Source of the DNA: Streptomyces marianii
GTDB taxonomy: Bacteria > Actinomycetota > Actinomycetes > Streptomycetales > Streptomycetaceae
Length of the DNA: 64,000 nucleotides
Direction of reading: 5' to 3'
Assembly: GCF_005795905.1 (NCBI RefSeq)
Contig: NZ_VAWE01000001.1
Span: 1,364,001-1,428,000, forward strand
Shown: one piece after another, positions 33,948 through 41,295 of the stretch
How the letters are laid out: each line of letters starts with the position of its first letter
Numbering within the stretch: the first letter of the stretch is position 1
The notes under the pieces: model-generated
The model's input: the letters and a program-made list of their open reading frames with translations, nothing else
What the model was told of the DNA's origin: nothing
Database searches by the model: none
Made by a program: the position numbers and the translations under genes

Positions 33948-34469
33948 TCAGCCCGTGTGCGCCGCGAACGCCTCGTACGCCGGTTCGTCGAACAGGACGA
34001 AGAAGACCTCCTCCACCGAGGTCGTCGTGGTGTTCCGGACCGTCTCGGTGGCGATCCGGGCGCCGTCGTCCATGGGCCAGCCGTAGATGCCGGTGGAGAT
34101 GGCGGGGAACGCGACCGTACGGGCACCGAGTTCGTCCGCGACGCGCAGCGATTCGCGGTAGCAGGAGGCCAGCTGCCCGGAGCGGTCCTCCGAGCGGCTG
34201 TGGACCGGGCCGACGGTGTGGACCACCCAGCGGGCCGGGAGCCTCCCGGCGGTGGTCGCGACCGCCTGGCCGGTCGGCAGGCCCTTGCCGTAGTGGGAGG
34301 CCCGCAGTCCTCGGCACTCTTCCAGGATCTCCGGCCCGCCGCGCCGGTGGATCGCCCCGTCGACCCCTCCGCCACCGAGGAGGGAGGAGTTCGCGGCGTT
34401 GACGACGGCGTCGACGTCCTGCTCGGTGATGTCACCGCGAACGAGTCTGATCGTGGGGTGACCGGTCAT
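33948..34469 (-). CDS. Macro-domain protein, probable ADP-ribose / O-acetyl-ADP-ribose hydrolase
   Basis: A 173-residue single macro domain. The ADP-ribose loops are clear: GDITEQDVDAVVNAANSSLL with the Asn of VNAAN, GGGGVDGAIHRRGG, and FPAISTGIYGWP. It would bind or hydrolyse ADP-ribose derivatives such as the O-acetyl-ADP-ribose released by sirtuins, or remove ADP-ribose from acidic residues. Length and start (ATG 34469) are typical of the YmdB/MacroD type. It lies between an LCP gene and an oxidoreductase gene. Confidence 0.9.
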   Translation of the reverse strand: MTGHPTIRLVRGDITEQDVDAVVNAANSSLLGGGGVDGAIHRRGGPEILEECRGLRASHYGKGLPTGQAVATTAGRLPARWVVHTVGPVHSRSEDRSGQLASCYRESLRVADELGARTVAFPAISTGIYGWPMDDGARIATETVRNTTTTSVEEVFFVLFDEPAYEAFAAHTG

Positions 34470-34535
34470 GGCCCCATCATGCCGCTTCCCGCCGCGTCCC
34501 GTCGACCGACGGCGGCGGGGGCAGCGGGGACCGGC

Positions 34536-35957
34536 TCAGCGGTCGCCGCCGCGCAGATGCCGCCACACCGCCTTGGCGGCGTTGTGACCGGACATGCCGT
34601 GCACGCCCGGGCCGGGCGGGGTCGCGGACGAGCACAGGAAGACCGCGGGGTGCGGTGTCCGGTACGGGAACAGCGTCCGCCTGGGGCGCAGCAGCAGTTG
34701 GAGGCCGCTCGCCGCTCCACACGCGATGTCGCCGCCGACGTAGTTGGCGTTGCGCGCGGCCAGTTGCGGCGGACCGGCGACGGCGCGGGCGAGCACCAGG
34801 TCGCGGAAGCCCGGGGCGAAGCGCTCGATCTGGCGCTCCATCGCGTCCGTGAGGTCGCCCTCCCAGCCGTTCGGCACGTGACCGTAGGCCCAGAAGACGT
34901 GCTTGCCCTCGGGCGCCCGGGACGGGTCGACCAGGGTGGGCTGCGCGGTGATCAGGAACGGTGTCCCGGGGGCGCGGCCGCCGGAAGCCTGGCGGAGCGC
35001 CGTGTCGATCTCGCGACTGCCGGGACCGATCTGGACCGTGCCGGCGCGGCGCGCTGCCTCTGCGGTCCACGGGACCGGCCCGTCCAGCGCGTAATCGATC
35101 TTGAAGACGCTCGCACCGTACCGGTAGCCGTCGTAGAACCGGCCCAGGCCCGCGATCCGGGCGAGCGCGGTGGGCGAGGTGTCGAAGACGTAGGCGCGGG
35201 CGGGCGGGAGGTCGTCAAGGCGCTTGATCTCGGTCCCGGTGTGGATCGTGCCGCCGCAGTCGCGCACGTACGCGGCGAGGGCGTCGGAGATCGACTGCGA
35301 GCCGCCCCGCGGCAGCGGCCAGCCGACGGCGTGCGCGGCGAGCGCGAAGACGAGGCCGACGGCGCCCGTGCCGATGCCGGTCAGCGGGCCGATCACATGG
35401 GCGACGAGCCCGGCGAACAGGGCACGGGCCCGGTCGTCGCGGAACCTGCGCATCAGCCATGTGGAGGGAGGGAGGCCATCGAGGCCGAAGCGCGCCAGGG
35501 TGAGCGGATCGCGCGGCAGGGCGCTGAGCGGCAGGGACATGAAGTCCCGGACGAGGGTCTCCCACTTGCCGAGATACGGAGCGACCAGACGGCGGTACGC
35601 CCCCGCGTCACGGGGCCCGAACGAGGCGGCGGTCTCCGAGACGGAGCGGGAGAGGACGGCGGCGGTGCCGTCGTCGAACGGGTGGGCCATGGGCAGTGGC
35701 GGCTGGAGCCACTCCAGCCCGTACCGCCCGAGGGGCATGGCGTCGAACGCGGGAGAGCCCGCGCCCAGCGGATGCACCGCCGAGCAGGGGTCGTGGCGGA
35801 AGCCCGGGAGGGTGAGCTCCTCGGTCCTGGCGCCGCCGCCGACGGCGTCCCGGGCCTCGAACACGGAGACCGAGAACCCGCGGCGCGCCAACTCGGCGGC
35901 TGCGGTCAGTCCGTTGGGCCCCGCCCCCACGACGACGGCATCAAGCATCGACGGCAC
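34536..35957 (-). CDS. FAD-dependent oxidoreductase, phytoene-desaturase-like
   Basis: A 473-residue flavoprotein starting with the dinucleotide-binding motif [22 protein letters not shown] and the [15 protein letters not shown] segment. It ends with an FAD-contact stretch [22 protein letters not shown]. This is the pattern of the CrtI/NAD(P)-FAD oxidoreductase group (pyridine nucleotide-disulfide oxidoreductase domain-2-like). No carotenoid genes are nearby, so the substrate is unknown. The GTG at 35957 is supported by AAGGAG at 35965-35970, seven bases upstream. It is divergent from the nucleotidyltransferase gene across 87 bases. Confidence 0.82.
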   Translation of the reverse strand: MPSMLDAVVVGAGPNGLTAAAELARRGFSVSVFEARDAVGGGARTEELTLPGFRHDPCSAVHPLGAGSPAFDAMPLGRYGLEWLQPPLPMAHPFDDGTAAVLSRSVSETAASFGPRDAGAYRRLVAPYLGKWETLVRDFMSLPLSALPRDPLTLARFGLDGLPPSTWLMRRFRDDRARALFAGLVAHVIGPLTGIGTGAVGLVFALAAHAVGWPLPRGGSQSISDALAAYVRDCGGTIHTGTEIKRLDDLPPARAYVFDTSPTALARIAGLGRFYDGYRYGASVFKIDYALDGPVPWTAEAARRAGTVQIGPGSREIDTALRQASGGRAPGTPFLITAQPTLVDPSRAPEGKHVFWAYGHVPNGWEGDLTDAMERQIERFAPGFRDLVLARAVAGPPQLAARNANYVGGDIACGAASGLQLLLRPRRTLFPYRTPHPAVFLCSSATPPGPGVHGMSGHNAAKAVWRHLRGGDR

Positions 35958-36044
35958 CTTGGGACTCCTTCGTCAGCCGGTGGCCTGGGGATCCAGGATA
36001 TTCGCCCGCACCGGCAACGCCGCCGGGGGTAGCATTCCCCGGCG

Positions 36045-36845
36045 ATGGACGATGTGATCGCGGCGATGGCCGCCCGGCTCGTGGGCGTGGGGGGCGTGAG
36101 AGCCGTCGTCCTCGGCGGCAGCCGGGCCCGAGGGGCGCACCGGCCCGACTCCGACTGGGACCTGGGCATCTACTACCGCGGCGGTGTCGACGTGCCGGGC
36201 CTGACCCGGCTCGCCCGGGAGCTGACCGGCGGGCCCGTGGAGGTCGCAGGGCCCGGCTGCTGGGGGCCGTGGGTGGACGGCGGCGCCTGGCTGACCGTGG
36301 ACGGGGGCGGCGTCGACTGGGTCCTGCGCGATCTGGACCGGGTGGCGCGGGTCTGGGCGGACTGCCGGGCGGGGCGCTACGAGGTCGGTGTGCAGGCCGG
36401 GCACCCGTTGGGGTTCTGGTCGCCCGCGTACGCCGGCGAGATAGCCCTGTGCCGGGTCCTCGCCGACCCCGCGGGTGAGGTGACGGCGCTTCGGGCGGAG
36501 ACCGCGGCGTACCCGGAACCACTGCGCGAGGCTCTGGTCGGGGCGGCGTGGGAGGCCGACTTCTCGGTGGCCGCGGCGGCGAAGTCCGCGCCGGGCGGGG
36601 ACGTCCTGCACGTCGGGCTGTGCCTGTCGAGGGCCTTCGGCGTGCTCGTTCAGTCCCTCCATGCGTACCACCGCGTCTGGTGCATCAACGAGAAGGGGGC
36701 GCTGGCCACGGCTGCCGGCCTGCCCGGAGCCCCACGGGACCTCGTCCGCCGGGTCGGTACGGCGCTGCGCGGCCTCGGCCCCGAGGCGGTCGCCTCGGCC
36801 GCGGAGCTGACGGCGGAGATCCGCGGGGCCGTGGTCCTGCCGTGA
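36045..36845 (+). CDS. Nucleotidyltransferase-domain protein
   Basis: A 266-residue protein whose N-terminal domain has the pol-beta-type nucleotidyltransferase signature GGSRARGAHRPDSDWDLGIY (GS-x(n)-DxD), with Asp residues that bind Mg2+. A helical C-terminal domain (about 140-266) follows. The fold is shared by aminoglycoside nucleotidyltransferases and MNT-type proteins. No HEPN partner gene is adjacent. The substrate is unknown. GTG/ATG alternatives upstream are absent, and ATG 36045 lies 87 bases from the divergent oxidoreductase start. Confidence 0.78.
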   Translation: MDDVIAAMAARLVGVGGVRAVVLGGSRARGAHRPDSDWDLGIYYRGGVDVPGLTRLARELTGGPVEVAGPGCWGPWVDGGAWLTVDGGGVDWVLRDLDRVARVWADCRAGRYEVGVQAGHPLGFWSPAYAGEIALCRVLADPAGEVTALRAETAAYPEPLREALVGAAWEADFSVAAAAKSAPGGDVLHVGLCLSRAFGVLVQSLHAYHRVWCINEKGALATAAGLPGAPRDLVRRVGTALRGLGPEAVASAAELTAEIRGAVVLP

Positions 36846-36867
36846 CCGGCGGACCGGCACGGTAACG

Positions 36868-37115
36868 GCACCCGGCGCGTACGCGAACGTCGGACCTCAC
36901 ATCCGTCAGACCGGTACCCGGCACACGCGTGACCAACGGACCTCAGGCCTGCGGGTCGGCGTCCGCGGTGTCTGGCCGACGCACCGCGCACCCGGCGCGT
37001 ACGCGAACGTCGGACCTCACATCCGTCAGACCGGTACCCGGCACACGCGTGACCAACGGACCTCAGGCCTGCGGGTCGGCGTCCGCGGTGTCTGGCCGGC
37101 GCACCGCGCACCCGG
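36868..37115. repeat. 120-bp tandem repeat, just over two copies
   Basis: Bases 36868-36987 recur at 36988-37107 and the match continues for eight bases into a third copy (to 37115). The only difference inside the unit is A at 36979 versus G at 37099. Inside the unit CGGACCTCA occurs twice. Because 120 is a multiple of three, a minus-strand frame stays open through both copies and would encode a repeated arginine-rich peptide, but nothing suggests it is translated. The repeat fills the gap between two convergent genes. Confidence 0.95.
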
Positions 37116-37423
37116 GGCCGCCGGGCCGCGGAGCGGCCCCGTCGCGGAGCGGCCCCGTCGCGGACCGTGTTCGGATCCGGAACGCGTTCAGCAGCGGGGG
37201 CGGGCCCCCGGCGCGGGGCGATGCGCTCCTCGACCGCCCGGTCGCCGTCCCGGACGACGATGTACGCGCCCTCTCGTGCGGTCGCCGACACGATGTCCGC
37301 CCGAAGTGGCGAGAACGGTGGGCTCGGCGGCAGTCATGACGCGACCCCACCGGCCCGGCCGCGCGCAGTCCTCCGGGGCCTCCCGGGCGCCGCCCCTCCC
37401 CCTCCGCCGCTTCTCCGCCCTTG
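37116..37423. other. Non-coding stretch between the tandem repeat and the inositol monophosphatase gene
   Basis: About 300 bases with only shadow frames. No gene, hairpin of note or recognised element is visible. Confidence 0.45.
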
Positions 37424-38281
37424 CTACTCCGCGCCGGAGGCGAGGAGTTCGTGGACGAATCGAGCCGTCGCCGCGTCCCGCGCCGCCGTGAAGGGCAGCG
37501 CGTTGCCGCCCGCGACGCGGAACCGGTCGCCGGTCAGCGTCAGGTCCGTGCCGCCTGCCTCCTCCACGAGCAGCAGACCCGCCGCGTGGTCCCACGCGTT
37601 CTCCCAGGAGAAGGCGACGGCGTCGAGCTCGCCGCGCGCCACCGCGAGGTACTCCAGACCCGCGGAGCCGCACGGCCGGGAGTGGACGCCCTCGGCACGG
37701 AGGGCGAGGAGGGCCCGCTTCTCCTGGGGCGTCGTGAAGTCCGGGTGGGACATGGCCACCTGGAGGAACCGGCCGGGCTCCGGCGTGCCCGACCGTATCC
37801 CCGTGCCGTCGACGCGGGCGCCGTGGCCGCGCACCGCGACCGCCATCTCGTCGAGCGCCGGCGCGTACGTCCACGACGCCAGCACCTCGCCGCGCAGGGC
37901 CAGCGCGACAAGCGTGCAGAAGCCCGGGTCGCCGTGGACGAACTGACGGGTGCCGTCGACGGGGTCGACGATCCACACCGGCGCGTCGCCCCGGAGCGCC
38001 TCGTACACCGCCGGGTCCGCGTGGACCGCCTCCTCGCCCACGACCACCGAGCCGGGCAGCAGGGCCGTCAGGGACGCCGTCAGGTGCTCCTCGGCCCTGC
38101 GGTCGGCGACGGTCACCAGGTCGTGCGGGCCGTTCTTCTCGACGATCTCGTGGACGGCGAGCTGGCGGAAGCGCGGCATGATCTCGGCGGCGGCCGCCTT
38201 GCGCACCGCCTCCTCGACCAGGGCGAGGTTCGCGGACTCCCAGGGGTCTCCGGTCGTCCCGGACAGAAACTCTTCGGTCAT
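37424..38281 (-). CDS. Inositol monophosphatase family protein
   Basis: A 285-residue Mg2+-dependent phosphatase with the full family signature: Glu in VVVGEEAVHAD, the DPVDGTRQF motif and the C-terminal WDHAAGLLLVEEAGG. It could act on inositol phosphate, histidinol phosphate or 3'-phosphoadenosine phosphate; the sequence does not settle which. The frame is open far upstream, but ATG 38281 gives the normal length. It is convergent with the nucleotidyltransferase gene. Confidence 0.88.
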   Translation of the reverse strand: MTEEFLSGTTGDPWESANLALVEEAVRKAAAAEIMPRFRQLAVHEIVEKNGPHDLVTVADRRAEEHLTASLTALLPGSVVVGEEAVHADPAVYEALRGDAPVWIVDPVDGTRQFVHGDPGFCTLVALALRGEVLASWTYAPALDEMAVAVRGHGARVDGTGIRSGTPEPGRFLQVAMSHPDFTTPQEKRALLALRAEGVHSRPCGSAGLEYLAVARGELDAVAFSWENAWDHAAGLLLVEEAGGTDLTLTGDRFRVAGGNALPFTAARDAATARFVHELLASGAE

Positions 38282-38874
38282 ACGTCCAGCTAAGCACGCC
38301 GGACCGACATTCCCGCCGCCACCTGATGACCGGTCGGCGGGCACCTGGCCGACTCCCGGCGACGCCGGGGTGAACGCCCGGTGCCGGCTCAGCGGCCCGA
38401 CGCGTAGCCCCGCATGCCGCGCGGGTTCGCCGCGGCGGACGGCACACCGGCCCCGGGTCCCCCTGCCACCGCGCACCGCCTGCCCTCCGACCGGGTTCGC
38501 CGACCCTGACGGCACGGCCGCGGCGGCACGGTCCGCCACGGCCGCCGGGATCGTCCGGGACCACCGGCTACCTCCTGAAGGACGCGCCCCCGAAGACCCG
38601 GCCGCCGCCGTGCGCACCGGCGCTACCGGCCGCATCACCCTGGCACCCGCAGTGGCCGACAGGCTGACGAACCGGCCGGCGGCACCCGGCACCGCCCTGA
38701 ACCGGGCGGGAGACCGAAGTCCTCGCCCTCGCTGCTCGTTGACCTCGTCCGTGTGCCGCCACTTGTCCTCGCAGCGGGGCTGTCGGCAGCGCGGCGCGTC
38801 GGCGGGACCATCCCACGGATGAGCCGACGTGGCCTCGCCGACGCCACATCTGCTCGGGCCGCCGTGGGCACGGC
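38282..38874. other. Region with decayed coding DNA
   Basis: Nearly 600 bases between the phosphatase start and the end of the aerolysin-like gene. Apart from the LuxR-type relic at 38551-38742 (separate entry), no gene can be supported. The part from 38290 to 38550 is GC-rich sequence with short broken frames. Confidence 0.5.
38551..38742 (+). pseudogene. Relic of a NarL/LuxR-type response regulator
   Basis: Frame one gives SSGTTGYLLKDAP (38551-38589), the receiver-domain end of NarL-type regulators. After a one-base shift in the C run at 38587-38591 the text continues PEDPAAAVRTGATGRITLAP, then AVADRLTNR, as in the linker of this family. After a second shift it reads RETEVLALAAR and stops at 38740-38742, the start of a LuxR helix-turn-helix. 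The match to this very common pattern over three consecutive pieces makes chance unlikely. Both the receiver domain before it and most of the DNA-binding domain after it are gone. Confidence 0.65.
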
Positions 38875-40074
38875 TCAGAGACGGCCGGGCGGTTCCGAGG
38901 AGCGAGGTGTCGGCGTGGGGACGGGTGCGGGGGTGGGGAACCGCTGCTCGTTCCATTGCTCCGGGGTGACCAGAGGGGCCCTCTCGTCGAGGGACTGCGG
39001 GACGTACGAGTACAGGGCCGACCGCTTGGACGTGCTGCCGCTCGGGAGCACCAGGGAGACCTCCCGGGGCACAACCTGACCGGTCGGAAGTACGTAGTGG
39101 CCGGTGTACCTCGTGGCGGGGCGTTGGAGGAAGGCGACGATCCTCGACAGCGGAGGCACCGTGACACTGGTTTCCCACGTGTAGGTGCGGCTTTCCTCCC
39201 ACGACGTCCCGTAGGTGTGCTCGATGGACGCCTGCACGGTGGCACCGAGCGAGACGATGCCCTTGGACAGGCCGACTTCGCCCTCTACTCCCTTGGAGAT
39301 GGTCTGCGACACCTCGCGTGATTCGGTGAGGGTCGTCGAGAACGAATAGGTCCCCGTCTGGGACTCCGTCTCACCGAGGTTCCTGATGTCGGCGCCGTCC
39401 AACGGCTCGGACGGCATCCACTTCGTGTCCTCCGCGGTATCCGGCTCGAAGGTGCAGCCCGGGGATTCGACGCAGACCTTCCACGCCTCGCCCTCCTTCC
39501 ATCCGAACTGCAGCTTCATGTAGCCGACAGAGAAGCCCAACCCGACGTGGTTGCTGCGCTGACCCGCTCCGGACGACGGCCAGCCGACCTTCACGGACGC
39601 GGATGACGCGTCAGACCCGGACATGAACGTCGGCGCGCAGTCCGTGTAGGGGATGTAGCTGGTGAAGTCCTTGAGGTAGGGAACCAGCCGGTACGACGTG
39701 CTGTGGCCGCAGTGCGAGGCGGGGCTGCCGGAGACCACGCTCAACTGGTGGTTCGATCCGAAGTCGTACAAATCGATAAGCTTGTGGAGCCCCCGCGCGC
39801 CTATCTCGTCGCTCAGGCCCTGTTGGGTGCTCGCGCAGAACCAGTCGGATCTGCTGGGGGGCGCGTCGACCCACTGCGCGCAGTGGCGGTTGGCGATGCC
39901 GCTGAACATCGCGGGTGGGGCCGAGGCGGCGGCCTGCGGAATCGTGCCGGCCTGCGCGGGTAAGGCGTTTGCGGTACCGCAGACGAGGACCGCCGCCAGC
40001 GCGGACAGCGACCGGGTGGCCCACCGCCCGCTGCTCTTGTTCGCCGTGTTCCGGGTAGGTGAAATGGAGCTCAT
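38875..40074 (-). CDS. Secreted aerolysin / ETX-MTX2-like beta-pore-forming protein
   Basis: A 399-residue exported protein with an Ala-rich signal peptide (ATRSLSALAAVLVCGTANA, probable cleavage after AQA near residue 42). The C-terminal half (about 240-350) has long alternating Ser/Thr and hydrophobic strands: TGTYSFSTTLTESREVSQT, then VSLGATVQASIEHTYGTSWE and TYTWETSVTVPPLSRIVAFL. This is the layout of the ETX/MTX2/aerolysin pore-forming fold. The N-terminal part has six or more Cys and could be a receptor-binding head. Codon 38 is TTA (39961-39963), so translation should need the bldA tRNA. A Pro-rich tail ends the protein. Identification rests on pattern, not on a search. Confidence 0.6.
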   Translation of the reverse strand: MSSISPTRNTANKSSGRWATRSLSALAAVLVCGTANALPAQAGTIPQAAASAPPAMFSGIANRHCAQWVDAPPSRSDWFCASTQQGLSDEIGARGLHKLIDLYDFGSNHQLSVVSGSPASHCGHSTSYRLVPYLKDFTSYIPYTDCAPTFMSGSDASSASVKVGWPSSGAGQRSNHVGLGFSVGYMKLQFGWKEGEAWKVCVESPGCTFEPDTAEDTKWMPSEPLDGADIRNLGETESQTGTYSFSTTLTESREVSQTISKGVEGEVGLSKGIVSLGATVQASIEHTYGTSWEESRTYTWETSVTVPPLSRIVAFLQRPATRYTGHYVLPTGQVVPREVSLVLPSGSTSKRSALYSYVPQSLDERAPLVTPEQWNEQRFPTPAPVPTPTPRSSEPPGRL

Positions 40075-40922
40075 GCCTGACTTGACACCCCTTCTGTGTT
40101 ACGGCCGCCGTCCGGGAGGACGTGCTGCGGCCGTGACTGATGCCTGCCTCCGAGGTTGCGAACGTCCGAGTGGCACGCTTCGCGCGCCGCTGTGCCTCGT
40201 GGCCGTCTAAGCGCCGGCCGGCCCGCAGAAGGACTTCGGATCGAAGAACCGGCTTGCGTCGCCCTGCGGCGTGCGCACAGCGCCGGCATGCAAGTTGGTC
40301 GGACCTGCGATCCCGATCGGGACCCCCTCGGTATTCATCTCATAGACCTGTGGTCAACCGGTCGAGACGACGGGCACCTTAGAGGCGCGTGATCCCTTTG
40401 GCCTATGCATCGGTCTCGGGTTCGAGGTGGATCCGGAGTCGCTCGACTCGCCGGAACCCGCTGCTGGATGGTGTCAGTGGTCGTCGTTCCGACCGGAGTA
40501 CGGCAGGCCACCGGCTCCGCCGGGCCAGCCGGGCGACGAACTGGCGGGTGCGCCCGCCGAAGTTCCGACGACGACATCCGCCGCGACGCGTCAGACGACA
40601 CCACGGAGAACCCGGACGGCAACGACGGCTGGACAACGGGTCCCGCTGCGCCCTCGCCCTGGAGACTTCGCCCGACGGACCTCACCCGCGCCTGGTGTGA
40701 CGACCGGACGTTGAATTCATGTCCCCGTGTGAGTGGAGCATAAAAGAATCGTCTACCAAGTTCTCGCTCCAGCAAAGGCATAGCAAACGTCCGCCGTGAG
40801 GTCTGGCACCCCGCCATTCCACTGCTACGGTGGATCGTGTCCGAAAGGGCAGTTGGGATTCGAAGGCACTCGACCCTCGCCCAACTCACGGGAAAGAGCG
40901 GAAATCCGCAAAGGAGAACACG
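40075..40922. other. Divergent intergenic region of the accessory cluster
   Basis: About 850 bases between the aerolysin-like gene and the small peptide gene. From 40390 to 40740 some frames of about 100 codons are open on both strands without a recognisable product. From 40700 to 40800 the DNA is markedly less GC-rich (for example AGCATAAAAGAATCGTC). The candidate promoter for the peptide operon lies at 40803-40831. Confidence 0.45.
40803..40831 (+). promoter_or_regulatory. Candidate promoter of the peptide-HTTM-ABC operon
   Basis: CTGGCA (40803-40808) and TACGGT (40826-40831) are spaced exactly 17 bases and fit an HrdB-type promoter. A transcript from here would carry a leader of about 85 nt with an AAGGAG at 40911-40916 before the peptide gene. 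Confidence 0.45.
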
Positions 40923-41135
40923 ATGGAACTTCTGCACCGAGTCAACGGTGACTCCACACTCGCCGAGGTCCCGATCCTGGCCGAGCGCGCGGTTCAGGTG
41001 AAGGGCACGGAGCCAATTCTCAACATATTCAACGACATGAACAACTTCGTCAACGCGGCGACGCAACCTGCGGGTGAGGTCGCGGCCGACGCCCTCGACG
41101 TCACGCTGGAGGCCTGCCCGGCGACCGTTGCCTGA
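40923..41135 (+). CDS. Small (70-aa) peptide, candidate precursor of the HTTM/ABC cluster
   Basis: A 70-residue acidic peptide, MELLHRVNGDSTLAEVPILA at its start and DALDVTLEACPATVA at its end, with one Cys (near position 66) and no membrane segment or signal peptide. AAGGAG at 40911-40916, six bases before the ATG, is an excellent ribosome-binding site, better than those of its neighbours. It is the first gene of a same-strand set encoding an HTTM-hydrolase fusion, a second protein and an ABC exporter. A long inverted repeat follows it. The layout is that of a highly expressed precursor peptide, but no known RiPP or bacteriocin family is recognised. The frame continues upstream to 40830; those codons lack a ribosome-binding site. 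Confidence 0.65.
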   Translation: MELLHRVNGDSTLAEVPILAERAVQVKGTEPILNIFNDMNNFVNAATQPAGEVAADALDVTLEACPATVA

Positions 41136-41153
41136 CGCCTCCGCTCCGACGGG

Positions 41154-41257
41154 CTGTCCCGCGGCGCCGAGTTGCGGTCAGGACAATCCCGACTCCCACC
41201 GCACGAATCCGACGGACATTCCGCGGAGCGGACGGCGCGTCCCGCGCCGCGGGACAG
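41154..41257 (+). terminator. Long-range inverted repeat after the small peptide gene (possible attenuator)
   Basis: CTGTCCCGCGGCGC (41154-41167) is the perfect complement of 41244-41257, with 76 bases between. It begins 18 bases after the peptide stop and ends 38 bases before the HTTM gene start. A leaky stem here would make peptide mRNA more abundant than the downstream mRNA, as seen in many peptide operons. Confidence 0.55.
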
Positions 41258-41295
41258 ACCAGAAAAAGATCGTCGCAGCCACGGGAATGCCATCC

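Noticed and set aside
36650..37291. Minus-strand frame of 213 codons through the 120-bp repeats with a repeated Arg-rich peptide
   Set aside because: It is antisense to the nucleotidyltransferase gene at one end, and the open frame follows trivially from a repeat unit that is a multiple of three.
38282..39202. Extension of the inositol monophosphatase frame to 592 residues
   Set aside because: The extra region crosses decayed DNA and the aerolysin-like gene; the phosphatase domain is complete from ATG 38281.
40389..40743. Several open frames of about 100 codons in the divergent region before the peptide gene
   Set aside because: No family resemblance, no good ribosome-binding site, and frames are open on both strands as expected for GC-rich DNA.
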